64,000 nucleotides of DNA. Origin: Pontixanthobacter luteolus (GTDB lineage Bacteria > Pseudomonadota > Alphaproteobacteria > Sphingomonadales > Sphingomonadaceae). Made by a program: the position numbers and the translations under genes. This document shows, piece by piece, positions 25,597-34,134 of the stretch (positions within the stretch are counted from its first letter, which is position 1; every line of letters starts with the position of its first letter). Under the pieces are notes generated by a model. The model did not search any database. It saw nothing but the letters and a program-made list of their open reading frames with translations, and was not told the DNA's origin. The stretch lies in NCBI RefSeq assembly GCF_009828095.1, contig NZ_WTYP01000002.1, forward strand, positions 129,001 through 193,000, given 5' to 3'.

Positions 25597-26736
25597 ATGG
25601 AAAACATGCATAATATTCAGATCGACGCCAATTTCGACAGCGGCAATATCGAAGTCCTGTCAATTGATGGCGCGAGCGCGCGCCTGGCAATCCGGCCGGA
25701 CAATGAATCCGAATTCAAGCAGTGGTTCCATTTCCGCGTCAGCGGGGCTGCGGGGCGCGAACTTGTGCTCAAGATCGATCAACTCAACAATTCCGCCTAT
25801 CCGCTGGGCTGGCCCGACTATAACGCCCGCGTCAGCGAAGACCGCGAATATTGGGGTGCGGCCGAAAGCTCTTATGACAAGAGCGAAGGCGATGGCACGC
25901 TGACCATTCGCTACACCCCGGCCAGCGACATTGCCTATTTCGCATATTTCGCCCCCTATTCGATGGACCGCCATCACGATCTGATTGCCGAATGCGCGGC
26001 GAGCGAGGGCGTGCACTATGAACGCCTCGGCGAGACACTGGACGGGCAGCCGCTCGATTACCTGACTTTTGGCGAAGGTGAGACCAAAGTCTGGATCACC
26101 GGCCGCCAGCATCCCGGCGAAACGCAGGCGGAATGGTGGATGGAAGGCGCGCTGGAGTGCCTGACCGATCCGACCGACACGGTGGGCCGCGTGCTGCGCC
26201 AGCGCTGCACGTTCCACATGGTCCCCAATTGCAATCCGGACGGTTCACGCCGCGGGCACCTGCGCACCAATGCCTGCGGTGCAAATCTAAACCGCGAGTG
26301 GGAAAACCCGACGGCGGATCGTTCGCCCGAAGTACTCGCCATCCGCGGCAAGATGGACGAAACAGGCGTCGACTTCGCGATGGATGTGCACGGTGATGAA
26401 GCTATCCCCGCTGTGTTCCTGGCCGCCTATGAAGGCATTCCGGACCTGACCGACGAACATTACGAACAATTCACCAGCTACGAAGCCATACTGGAACGCC
26501 GCACGCCAGACTTCCAGACTGCCAAGGGCTATCCCAAGTCAGCGCCGGGCAAGGCCAATCTGTCGATGTGTACGACGCAGATTGCGCACCGGTACAAATG
26601 CCCCGCGATGACGCTGGAAATGCCGTATAAGGACAATGACGATCACCCCGATGCGGAGCAGAACTGGAGCCCGGAACGCAGCAAGATGCTAGGCCGTGAC
26701 TGCCTTGCCGCGCTGCTGGAATGGCTTGACCGTTAA
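25597..26736 (+). CDS. M14 family zinc carboxypeptidase, cytosolic carboxypeptidase (CCP)-like
   Basis: A 379-residue metallocarboxypeptidase without signal peptide. An N-terminal beta domain (about 1-130, with [13 protein letters not shown]) precedes the catalytic domain. Zinc ligands appear in [13 protein letters not shown] (His-x-x-Glu) and MDVHGDE. The substrate-binding region is [20 protein letters not shown] and the catalytic glutamate is in [10 protein letters not shown]. The layout matches bacterial relatives of the CCP deglutamylases. A second possible start is the ATG at 25606. The stop overlaps cdd by 4 bases, convergent. Confidence 0.9.
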   Translation: MENMHNIQIDANFDSGNIEVLSIDGASARLAIRPDNESEFKQWFHFRVSGAAGRELVLKIDQLNNSAYPLGWPDYNARVSEDREYWGAAESSYDKSEGDGTLTIRYTPASDIAYFAYFAPYSMDRHHDLIAECAASEGVHYERLGETLDGQPLDYLTFGEGETKVWITGRQHPGETQAEWWMEGALECLTDPTDTVGRVLRQRCTFHMVPNCNPDGSRRGHLRTNACGANLNREWENPTADRSPEVLAIRGKMDETGVDFAMDVHGDEAIPAVFLAAYEGIPDLTDEHYEQFTSYEAILERRTPDFQTAKGYPKSAPGKANLSMCTTQIAHRYKCPAMTLEMPYKDNDDHPDAEQNWSPERSKMLGRDCLAALLEWLDR

Positions 26737-27137
26737 GTCAGGCTGGCCGGGCCGAACGCTTCCGGCAGCAATACCGACAGCTTGATACGTTTCACTAGGT
26801 TCGGGCCGACACAGAGTATTTCCGGGTCGGTCCCGCCCAGCTGCGCCAGCTCGTTCAGCACCTGCCGGCAGCGGCCGCAGGGGGTAATCGGTTCATCACC
26901 GGGCCCGGTGACCGCCACCGCCTTCAGCCCGCCGCGAACGCCGTCTGCCATCGCCTTTGATACGGCAACGGTTTCCGCGCACAGGGCAAGGCCGTAGCTG
27001 GCGTTTTCGATATTGGTGCCGGTCACCACGCTGCCATCTTCGAACAGCAACGCCGCGCCGACCGCAAAACCGGAATAGGGGCTGTAGGATGTCTGCGCCG
27101 CAGCGCGCGCTGCATCGATCAACTGGTCGTCATTCAT
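26733..27137 (-). CDS. cdd: Cytidine deaminase
   Basis: Zinc-dependent cytidine/deoxycytidine deaminase of the pyrimidine salvage pathway, 134 residues. The site shows [18 protein letters not shown] (Cys ligand plus catalytic Glu) and PCGRCRQVL (two Cys ligands), the all-Cys zinc site of the small tetrameric class. GGAG lies 10 bases before the ATG. A GH25-like gene ends 18 bases upstream on the same strand. Confidence 0.95.
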   Translation of the reverse strand: MNDDQLIDAARAAAQTSYSPYSGFAVGAALLFEDGSVVTGTNIENASYGLALCAETVAVSKAMADGVRGGLKAVAVTGPGDEPITPCGRCRQVLNELAQLGGTDPEILCVGPNLVKRIKLSVLLPEAFGPASLT

Positions 27138-27155
27138 TTCCCGCTCCTGATCCGG

Positions 27156-27857
27156 TCATGGCTGAACCACGACCCATTCTATTGGCTCATCCGATGCCGC
27201 GCTCTGCAAATTCTCGTTTGCCGACCACAGCAGCCATGGCCGCCGGGCATAAGTCGGCGCAAACCGCGTGCGATTGACCCACAGATTGCGCTCCAGCCGC
27301 GCGGATATGCCGTAGGCTGATTCGAACTCCGGCTCGATCTTCAGGATCGCCGGTTTGCCGGTATGGTTTTCGATCTGGTTGATCAGCGTCATCAGCTCGC
27401 TTTCAACCGCCGCCGCGCTGACGCGTTTCGGGCAATCCTTTGCTGTCTGGCTGAGCGCGATGACCGGCGGCAGCATATTACCGCCGCGCGGCACGATGGT
27501 GACGAAATTGGCCGTCTGCCCATCGGCAAGCGTGCACGGATCGAAGATGTGGACCGCGCCGACATCCAGACCGGCCTGGTTAGCGGCCGAAAGATTGCGC
27601 GCGAACCGCTGATCTCTGCCCTCTGTTCCAATGCTGGATGCGAGATATACGAAGTCGGCTCCCAGTGCAGCGAGTGTGTTGAAATTGACCAGCCCGTCTG
27701 CCTGCGTGATCAGTGCGCCCTGGTCCGGGTAGGCGTCTTCATCCGGGGTCCAGCGCTGGACATCCCACCACAGCCATGCCGCCGCGCCAGCGGCCAGCAG
27801 CGCGATGATGGCGATGATACGCCATAGCCAGCTGACCGGTTTTTTCCTGCGTGCCAT
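27156..27857 (-). CDS. Membrane-anchored GH25-like protein with degenerate catalytic site
   Basis: A 233-residue protein: basic N terminus, one transmembrane helix (IIAIIALLAAGAAAWLWW), then a domain with the GH25 lysozyme outline. LGADFVYLASSIGTEGRDQR corresponds to the family's 'FVYIKATEG...D..F' and AGLDVGAVHIFDPC to 'GAYHF'. The strand that normally ends in Asp-x-Glu reads LPPVIALSQT, and the first strand lacks the usual 'GIDVS' Asp. The protein is therefore probably not a functional muramidase but a wall-binding or structural derivative. It lies between UPF0262 and cdd on the same strand. Confidence 0.7.
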   Translation of the reverse strand: MARRKKPVSWLWRIIAIIALLAAGAAAWLWWDVQRWTPDEDAYPDQGALITQADGLVNFNTLAALGADFVYLASSIGTEGRDQRFARNLSAANQAGLDVGAVHIFDPCTLADGQTANFVTIVPRGGNMLPPVIALSQTAKDCPKRVSAAAVESELMTLINQIENHTGKPAILKIEPEFESAYGISARLERNLWVNRTRFAPTYARRPWLLWSANENLQSAASDEPIEWVVVQP

Positions 27858-27870
27858 TACCCGGGTGCCT

Positions 27871-28368
27871 TCAACCCTTGATGTGCAGAACGCAAATCAG
27901 CGTGAACAGACGGCGTGCAGTGGCGAAATCGGTTTCCACTTTGCCTTCAAGCCGTTCCAGCAACAATTCCGCTGCGCCGTTGTGGACCCCGCGCCGCGCC
28001 ATATCGATGGTTTCGATCTCTGCAGCCGTCGCCTTGCGAATCGCCTGATAATAGCTGTCGCAAATCGCGAAATATTCCCGGATCGGACGGCGGAACCGGG
28101 CGAGGCCCAGAATCAGCTCCTCCAAGACGTTTTCATCCGTATCCATGATCGTCAGTGCCAAACGGCCATCACGCACGGCCAGCGCCAGATGATACGGGCC
28201 GTTGTGCCCTTTCTCCGCCGCCCTGATCGGCTTGAACGTGTTCTCCTCGATCAGGTCGAAGATCGCCACGCGCCGTTCCTGCTCCACATCGGCATTACGC
28301 CACAGGATCGTATCCTCGTCGAGCGCGATATGGGCGATACGCCAATCTGGTTTGGTGGAGCCGGACAT
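27871..28368 (-). CDS. UPF0262 family protein
   Basis: A 165-residue cytosolic protein of the alphaproteobacterial UPF0262 family: AVRDGRLALTIMDTDENVLE, FRRPIREYFAICDSYYQAIR and RRGVHNGAAELLLERLEGK. The function is unknown. It is divergent from dnaB and the first gene of the run UPF0262 - GH25-like - cdd (gaps 13 and 18 bases). Confidence 0.9.
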   Translation of the reverse strand: MSGSTKPDWRIAHIALDEDTILWRNADVEQERRVAIFDLIEENTFKPIRAAEKGHNGPYHLALAVRDGRLALTIMDTDENVLEELILGLARFRRPIREYFAICDSYYQAIRKATAAEIETIDMARRGVHNGAAELLLERLEGKVETDFATARRLFTLICVLHIKG

Positions 28369-28427
28369 CTGTGACCGCTTTCGCAGATGCGAAGGGTGAC
28401 TTGCAAGCTAAACCAAACTCATCCCCG

Positions 28428-28436
28428 CTATCCACA
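28428..28436 (+). promoter_or_regulatory. DnaA-box-like site upstream of dnaB
   Basis: CTATCCACA, one mismatch from the consensus TTATCCACA, 80 bases before the dnaB start in the 147-base divergent region. One isolated match; DnaA binding is inference. Confidence 0.35.
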
Positions 28437-28515
28437 GGTCAATGCGGCAAACTGGCACTCAATTTTTGCCGCCAGCCCCTTGCAAATCAGGTCACCTCAC
28501 GCGCAAAAGGCCGCC

Positions 28516-30063
28516 ATGTCCGATGAACAATTGCTTGTCCGCCCTGATGCAGGAGCGTCTGCCGATTCCCTTGGTGAATCCGGCGAGAAACTGCCGATGG
28601 GCCGCAGCCTCCCCTCCAATATCGAGGCTGAGGCCGCGTTTCTGGGCGCAGTTCTGATCGACAACAAGGTGATCGAGGAACTGCCGATACCGATTCGGCC
28701 CGAACATTTCTTCGAACCGGTGCACCAACGCGTCTATGACCGTGTACTGACCCTGCTGGACCGGAACGCCGTGGTCACGCCGGTCACGCTGAAACCCTAT
28801 TTCGAAACCGACGAAGCGCTGAAGGAACTGGGCGGGATCACCTATCTCGCACGCCTTACCGCCGATGGTCAGGGCCTGCTCGCCCCGCGCGAGCTGGCTG
28901 AGCAGATCTATGATCTCGCATTGCTCCGCGAACTGGTGACGGTTGGCCGCACTCTGGTGGAGGGCGCACTCGACACCTCCGAAGATGTCGCGCCGATGCA
29001 GCAGATCGAAGAAGCAGAAGCGTCGCTGTTCAAGGTGGCAGAGGGCGCCGGGGGCCAGAACGAGGCATCATCATTCTCCGCCGCCTCGCACAAGGCGCTT
29101 GGCCTGATCGAAATGGCGATCAATTCGGGCGGCAATATCTCCGGCAAGACAACCGGCCTGTCCAGCATCAACCAGAAGATCGGCGGCCTGCACGATTCGG
29201 ATCTGATCATCCTTGCCGGACGTCCGGGTATGGGCAAAACATCGCTGGTCACCAACATCGCGTTCAACTGTGCCGACCGTTACCTGCGCGACAAGGCTGA
29301 CGGGATCGAGGAAACAGTCGGCGCGCCGGTGGCATTTTTCAGTCTGGAAATGAGCGCCGACCAGCTGGCAACACGTATCCTGTCCGAACAGGCGGGCATT
29401 TCTTCCGAAGCGCTGCGCATGGGCAAGATCAGCCGTGACGATTTCCAGAAGCTGAGCTTTGCCAGCCAGCGCCTGGCCGAATTGCCGCTGTTCATCGATG
29501 ACACGCCAGCACTGACCATCGCCGCGCTGCGCACCCGTGCCCGCCGGCTGAAGCGCAAGCATGATATCGGCCTGATCATCGTCGACTACCTGCAATTGCT
29601 GCAGGGCACCGGCCGCGCCAACGACAACCGCGTGAACGAGATTTCGGAAATCAGCCGGGGCCTTAAAACCCTGGCCAAGGAACTGGAAGTTCCGGTTATT
29701 GCGCTGTCCCAGCTCAGCCGTGCGGTTGAACAGCGCGAAGACAAAACCCCGATGCTGTCCGACTTGCGCGAATCCGGCTCTATCGAGCAGGACGCCGACA
29801 TGGTCTGGTTCGTGTACCGCGAAGACTATTACGTCGCATCGAAGGAGCCCAAGCGTCCGATCGAAACGGACGACCAGAAAGTGCACGAAGCACACGCCGC
29901 TTGGATGGCGGAAATGGAGCGCGTGTTCGGACTGGCCGAACTGATCGTCGCCAAGCAGCGCCACGGTGCGACCGGCAAGGTCAGGATGCGGTTCGAAGCG
30001 CGGATTACGAAGTTCAGCGATCTCGCCGATGACGATATTCGCGGTGAGTACGACGAGGGCTAG
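28516..30063 (+). CDS. dnaB: DnaB, replicative DNA helicase
   Basis: Hexameric 5'-3' helicase of the replication fork, 515 residues. The N-terminal primase-interaction domain (about 30-170, SNIEAEAAFLGAVL) is joined to a RecA-like domain with Walker A AGRPGMGKTSLVTNIA, SLEMSADQLATRI, Walker B LIIVDYLQLL and RESGSIEQDADMVWFVYR. There is no intein. The start is ATG at 28516, with AAAAGG upstream; the longer in-frame version has no family match. Confidence 0.96.
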   Translation: MSDEQLLVRPDAGASADSLGESGEKLPMGRSLPSNIEAEAAFLGAVLIDNKVIEELPIPIRPEHFFEPVHQRVYDRVLTLLDRNAVVTPVTLKPYFETDEALKELGGITYLARLTADGQGLLAPRELAEQIYDLALLRELVTVGRTLVEGALDTSEDVAPMQQIEEAEASLFKVAEGAGGQNEASSFSAASHKALGLIEMAINSGGNISGKTTGLSSINQKIGGLHDSDLIILAGRPGMGKTSLVTNIAFNCADRYLRDKADGIEETVGAPVAFFSLEMSADQLATRILSEQAGISSEALRMGKISRDDFQKLSFASQRLAELPLFIDDTPALTIAALRTRARRLKRKHDIGLIIVDYLQLLQGTGRANDNRVNEISEISRGLKTLAKELEVPVIALSQLSRAVEQREDKTPMLSDLRESGSIEQDADMVWFVYREDYYVASKEPKRPIETDDQKVHEAHAAWMAEMERVFGLAELIVAKQRHGATGKVRMRFEARITKFSDLADDDIRGEYDEG

Positions 30064-30084
30064 CGGAGCCGGCCCGAGGCTCCG

Positions 30085-31266
30085 TTACAAACCGGCGTTC
30101 AGGCGCCGGCTGACGGTGTAGTCGAGCACCGAGACAAGGAACCAGCCAGCCCACCATTGCAGGATACTGATCGGACCGCGCCGCTTGCGGTGCAGTTCCG
30201 GGGTGATCTCCATCGATGAGTCGATCATGTCGTCGATCAGGCAGCGCACCTTGTCCGCCACCTCATCGTCTTCCACCCGGATCATCAGCTCCATATTCAC
30301 CCGGATCGACCGGTGATCGAAATTCGCGCTGCCGAAATAGACCGCGTTGTCGATAACCATCAGCTTCATATGCAGCTTGCAGGGCTGGAATTCGTAGATC
30401 TTCGCTCCGTCTTTCAGGAACCCGCCATAGGTGGCCCGCGCCGCGCCGACTGTCGCGCCATTATCCGATTTCCCCGCCATCACCAGACGCGCGGTTCCGC
30501 GCCGGGGAATTTTGCGGATTAAACGGCGGAAGCTGCGCGGCGGCGAGAAATACGCCATCACCATATCCAGCCGCGATGCCTTGGCCAGATCGCGTTTGAC
30601 GTTCAGATTCCAGTTGCTGGGCACGCGGGTCGGGCCGCCGACCAGAAAACGAACCTTGCCCTCACCCGGGTCCCAATCGCGCACCATGGTGCGGATTGCG
30701 CGGTATTGCGCCTTTGGCGAGGATGTCCATTCCGAAAGCTGGCCGAACCAAGCGCAGATATCCTTCACGACCGGCCCGCGCACGATAACGCCCAGATCGG
30801 CCCATCCGTTTTCTTCGGGCGGTTTGAAATAATGTTCGGAGACGTTGAACCCGCCCATCAGCGCGGTTTCCTTGTCCACGATGGTCATCTTCTGATGGTT
30901 GCGGATCAGGTAGCGGAGCGTCTTCTTGGGATTGAAGACCGCGAATTTTCCGCCCGCATCGACGATTGGCTGGAAGAAATCCTGCTTCGCATCGGTCCCG
31001 AATCGGTCGACCACCAGGTGAACGTCGACACCGCGTTTCTGCGCCTCGACCAGAGCATCGCGCACGATCCGCCCTGCAGGATCATCCTGAAACATGTAAT
31101 AGAACAGGTCGAGTGTGCTTTCGGCCCGGGCGATCATCGCAAGGAGCGCGTCGAACCGGTGAACCCCGTCGGGCAGAAACTCGAAAACATGGCCTTGCGC
31201 TTCTACCTGAAACGGCTTTGGATATGCGTGCTCACAGGCATCTGGTTCAGCTTCCATCCGACCCAT
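30085..31266 (-). CDS. Phospholipase D / cardiolipin synthase-like protein
   Basis: A 393-residue protein with two HKD motifs: HQKMTIVDKETALMGGFN and HMKLMVIDNAVYFGSANFD, typical of cardiolipin synthases and PLD-type phosphatidyltransferases. It lacks the two N-terminal helices of ClsA; a hydrophobic C-terminal segment (LQWWAGWFLVSVLDY) could bind membrane. AGAGGG precedes the ATG at 31266. It converges on dnaB; a 7-bp hairpin without U-tract (30064-30084) lies between the stops. Confidence 0.9.
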   Translation of the reverse strand: MGRMEAEPDACEHAYPKPFQVEAQGHVFEFLPDGVHRFDALLAMIARAESTLDLFYYMFQDDPAGRIVRDALVEAQKRGVDVHLVVDRFGTDAKQDFFQPIVDAGGKFAVFNPKKTLRYLIRNHQKMTIVDKETALMGGFNVSEHYFKPPEENGWADLGVIVRGPVVKDICAWFGQLSEWTSSPKAQYRAIRTMVRDWDPGEGKVRFLVGGPTRVPSNWNLNVKRDLAKASRLDMVMAYFSPPRSFRRLIRKIPRRGTARLVMAGKSDNGATVGAARATYGGFLKDGAKIYEFQPCKLHMKLMVIDNAVYFGSANFDHRSIRVNMELMIRVEDDEVADKVRCLIDDMIDSSMEITPELHRKRRGPISILQWWAGWFLVSVLDYTVSRRLNAGL

Positions 31267-31386
31267 TTGGCCCTCTGCGATAGTCTAGGCAAGGCCGTTG
31301 CGCAGCACGCCGCAAATTCTTGACTCTCGCCGGGCTTGCGCCTATTCGACGCGCTTTCCTGAAACACAAGTTTTACTGGAGTGCCC

Positions 31387-31731
31387 ATGGCGCGCGTTAC
31401 CGTCGAAGATTGCGTCGACAAGGTCCCTAACCGTTTTGACCTCGTTCTGCTTGCTGCACAGCGTGCCCGCGAGATTTCGGGCGGCGCAGAACTCACTATC
31501 GATCGCGATCGGGACAAGAACCCGGTTGTCGCCCTGCGTGAAATTGCAGAGCAGACGATCAAGCCCAAGGAACTCAAGGAAAGCGTCATCACCGGCCTGC
31601 AGAAAATTCTGCCTGACGACGAAGACGAAGCGGATGAAGTCGGCTCGCTCAGCCAGTCGGCAGAAGCGCTTCGGATCACTGCATCCGCGCCCACCCGTTC
31701 AACTTCGATTGGCGCCGATTACGACGGCTGA
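31387..31731 (+). CDS. rpoZ: RNA polymerase omega subunit
   Basis: RpoZ, 114 residues, assists assembly of beta'. It begins [20 protein letters not shown], the family signature, followed by [17 protein letters not shown] and VVALREIAE, and ends with an alphaproteobacterial acidic and Ser-rich tail. The start is ATG at 31387 with GGAG upstream. No spoT/rel gene follows; rpoZ is closed by its own terminator. Confidence 0.96.
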   Translation: MARVTVEDCVDKVPNRFDLVLLAAQRAREISGGAELTIDRDRDKNPVVALREIAEQTIKPKELKESVITGLQKILPDDEDEADEVGSLSQSAEALRITASAPTRSTSIGADYDG

Positions 31732-31764
31732 CCGATTACGAACTAGTCCCGCTGCGGGGCATTT

Positions 31765-31794
31765 AAAGGCCGCTCCTTGACGGGGCGGCCTTTT
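31765..31794 (+). terminator. Intrinsic terminator of rpoZ
   Basis: A 12-bp stem AAAGGCCGCTCC / GGGGCGGCCTTT (one G-U pair) with a 5-base loop and TTTT. Confidence 0.9.
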
Positions 31795-31878
31795 GCGTTT
31801 GCAACCCCCTTTTGCTTTTGAGAACCAGTGCGTTCGAAACAGGCACGGTGATATACCTGCCGGATTTGTGGAAGCCCT

Positions 31879-32610
31879 ATGGCGGTAATCGCGATCTACA
31901 GTGTGAAAGGCGGCGTTGGAAAAACCACGCTTGCTGCAAATCTGGCGTGGTGTTCGGCCAGCATTTCTGAGCGTGCGACTCTGTTGTGGGATCTCGATCC
32001 GTCGGGCGGAGCCGGATTTCTGCTCGATGCCGAACCAGCCGCAACGAAACCGGTAGCGCGAATTTTCTCGAGCGACCGCGTGCCTGCCGAACTGGTCTCG
32101 GCCACACCTTACCCGCGGCTGAGCCTGCTGGGCGCAGACGAAAGCGTGCGCACGCTTGATGCCCACCTCAACCGCGTCGGATATCGCAACCGGCTGTCGC
32201 GAATGGCGGATACGCTTGAACGGGATTTCGACCGGATCATTCTCGACTGCCCGCCGGTCATGAATGAACTGAGCACGCAAATATTGCGGGTGGCGGATGT
32301 GATTATCGTGCCCTTGCCTCCTTCCCCGCTGTCGACCCGGTCGTTCGACCAGATATCCAGGGCTGCAAAGGCTTCGGGCAGGAAACACCCGCCGATCCTT
32401 CCGGTGCTCAACATGCTCGATATGCGGCGCAGGCTGCATGTCGAGGCGCGCGAAGCCGCCAGCGACTGGCCCGCAATCCCCTTTGCCAGCGCGATCGAGC
32501 AATGTGCGGTGCGCCGGAAACCGATTGGTGCGTTTGCCCCATCCACCCCGGCAGCGCAGAGCATCGAGAAGCTCTGGACCGCAATCGAGCGCAAGCTGAT
32601 CGGCAGCTGA
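31879..32610 (+). CDS. Orphan ParA/MinD-like P-loop ATPase
   Basis: A 243-residue deviant Walker-type ATPase. The deviant Walker A is YSVKGGVGKTTLAANLAW, switch I region LLWDLDPSGGAGFLL, and switch II FDRIILDCPPVMNE. The family covers chromosome/plasmid segregation and positioning of protein clusters or cellulose synthase. There is no ParB-like partner or parS-like repeat nearby, so it is an orphan. It may share a transcript with the DUF3667 gene 59 bases downstream. The role is open. Confidence 0.85.
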   Translation: MAVIAIYSVKGGVGKTTLAANLAWCSASISERATLLWDLDPSGGAGFLLDAEPAATKPVARIFSSDRVPAELVSATPYPRLSLLGADESVRTLDAHLNRVGYRNRLSRMADTLERDFDRIILDCPPVMNELSTQILRVADVIIVPLPPSPLSTRSFDQISRAAKASGRKHPPILPVLNMLDMRRRLHVEAREAASDWPAIPFASAIEQCAVRRKPIGAFAPSTPAAQSIEKLWTAIERKLIGS

Positions 32611-32669
32611 CTGCTGCGATTTCCCGCTGCCCCCTCGACCAATTCGGCCCGGCGCGGTATTTGTACCGG

Positions 32670-33845
32670 ATGAGCGGGGAAATAGGCGATATATCAGGTG
32701 CTGTCGGCGAAGGCGTGCTGGGCGCGGGCTTGGCCGGCGCGGTTGAACCAAAGACCGGAACGGACACACCGGGACCAGACGGACACACGCACGAATCCGC
32801 CTGCCTGAACTGCGACACGCCGCTGATGGGTGCGCATTGTCATAATTGCGGCCAGCGCGCGCACGTCCACCGGTCTCTGCGCGGCTTCATGCACGATTTG
32901 GTGCACGGCGTGCTTCATTTCGAAGGTAAATTCTGGCGAACCATGCCGCTGCTGATCTGGCGGCCAGGCAAGGTGATGCGCGAATATATCGACGGCAAAC
33001 GGGCCAGGTACCTCAGCCCGATAGCCTTGTTCCTGTTCACTGTGTTCGTCAGCTTCGCCCTGTTCAACGCAAATGGCGGGTTCGGCGACATCTCACCGGA
33101 AGTTCAAGGCGCCACCTCGGCAGAACTGCAGGAGAGCCTGAAACAGGCTGACCGCACAGTTGCCGACCTTAACGATCAGCTCGCCTCGGCAGAATTGACC
33201 GCCGAAGAACGGGTAGCCCTGCGGGAGAGGATCCGCGGCGCAACGGCCTCCCGCGATCTGATCGCAAAACTGGCGGAAACAGGCGCGGCAAGCGATGGAA
33301 GCGGTTCATTGATCAAACCGACGATCACAGTCGATCCGAGTGATCTGGCTGCGGCCGTTCAGGGCGAAACTAACGATGCCGCCACTGCGTCAAGCGTGGA
33401 AGAAACCGCCACCGACGAAGCTGCCAACTGGCTGGAACAGTCATGGGAAAAGGCGCGGGATAATCCCGGCCTGCTGCTCTATAAACTGCAGACCAATGCT
33501 TACAAACTCAGCTGGTTGTTGATCCCACTCAGCCTGCCATTCATGTGGATTCTGTTCCCGTTCAGCCGCAGGTTCAAACTGTATGATCACACCGTGGTCG
33601 TCACCTATTCAATCAGTTTCATGACGATGCTGGCAGTGATCATGTCCGTCGGGATCGCGTATCAGATCTGGCCGCTGATCGCGCTGCCTGCGCTTTATGC
33701 TCCGTTCCACCTCTACCGCTCTCTGCGTGGGGCTTACGGGCTGAGCCGTTTCGGCGCAATTTGGCGAATGCTGGTCCTGTCAGTCAGCATCTGGATCACG
33801 ATGACCCTGTTTATCCTGATCATGATCGGCATCGTAGTCGCCTGA
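32670..33845 (+). CDS. DUF3667 membrane protein with N-terminal zinc ribbon
   Basis: A 391-residue protein. The N-terminal segment has paired cysteines (ACLNCDTPLMGAHCHNCGQR), a likely zinc ribbon, followed by the DUF3667 core FMHDLVHGVLHFEGKFWRTM and REYIDGKRARYLSPIALFLF. A first transmembrane helix near residue 115 leads to an Ala/Glu-rich helical domain of about 120 residues, then three or four C-terminal helices. The function is unknown. The start is ATG at 32670. The last 66 bases overlap a convergent gene. Confidence 0.85.
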   Translation: MSGEIGDISGAVGEGVLGAGLAGAVEPKTGTDTPGPDGHTHESACLNCDTPLMGAHCHNCGQRAHVHRSLRGFMHDLVHGVLHFEGKFWRTMPLLIWRPGKVMREYIDGKRARYLSPIALFLFTVFVSFALFNANGGFGDISPEVQGATSAELQESLKQADRTVADLNDQLASAELTAEERVALRERIRGATASRDLIAKLAETGAASDGSGSLIKPTITVDPSDLAAAVQGETNDAATASSVEETATDEAANWLEQSWEKARDNPGLLLYKLQTNAYKLSWLLIPLSLPFMWILFPFSRRFKLYDHTVVVTYSISFMTMLAVIMSVGIAYQIWPLIALPALYAPFHLYRSLRGAYGLSRFGAIWRMLVLSVSIWITMTLFILIMIGIVVA

Positions 33846-34127
33846 CACTGGATCGCCCACTCCGCGCTGCTGTCCGGCAGGATATGCCAGAACGCCATCA
33901 ATCAAGCGAAGTATCATAGCCCAAAACAGGTTCATCGCAGCGAGCATCAGCACGCCAACGAAGGCATCGGTAAAGAGCCCGGGGAGCTTGTCGGCGTTCA
34001 GCACCAGTCCGATTAAGATCAGACCAAGAACCAGCACCGACGCCCGCTTAAGCAGCCATTGGCCGCCCAGCATCAAGTCATAGACAAAGCCAAGCCGCCG
34101 CCGGTCAGCCGGTGACAACCTGGCCAC
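33780..34127 (-). CDS. Hypothetical small membrane protein
   Basis: An unrecognised 115-residue protein with two hydrophobic helices (SVLVLGLILIGLVLNA and FVGVLMLAAMNLFWAMIL) and a polar Asp/His-rich tail (residues about 84-115). The start is GTG at 34127, 7 bases after the ftsH stop, so it would be the second gene of ftsH's transcript. Its tail is antisense to the last helix of DUF3667. The coding case rests on position and helix pattern. Confidence 0.5.
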   Translation of the reverse strand: MARLSPADRRRLGFVYDLMLGGQWLLKRASVLVLGLILIGLVLNADKLPGLFTDAFVGVLMLAAMNLFWAMILRLIDGVLAYPAGQQRGVGDPVSGDYDADHDQDKQGHRDPDAD

Positions 34128-34134
34128 TCAGCTA

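Noticed and set aside
30064-30084. Bidirectional terminator between dnaB and the phospholipase D gene
   Set aside because: The 7-bp hairpin CGGAGCC/GGCTCCG has no T-tract on either side, so I mention it but do not call a terminator.
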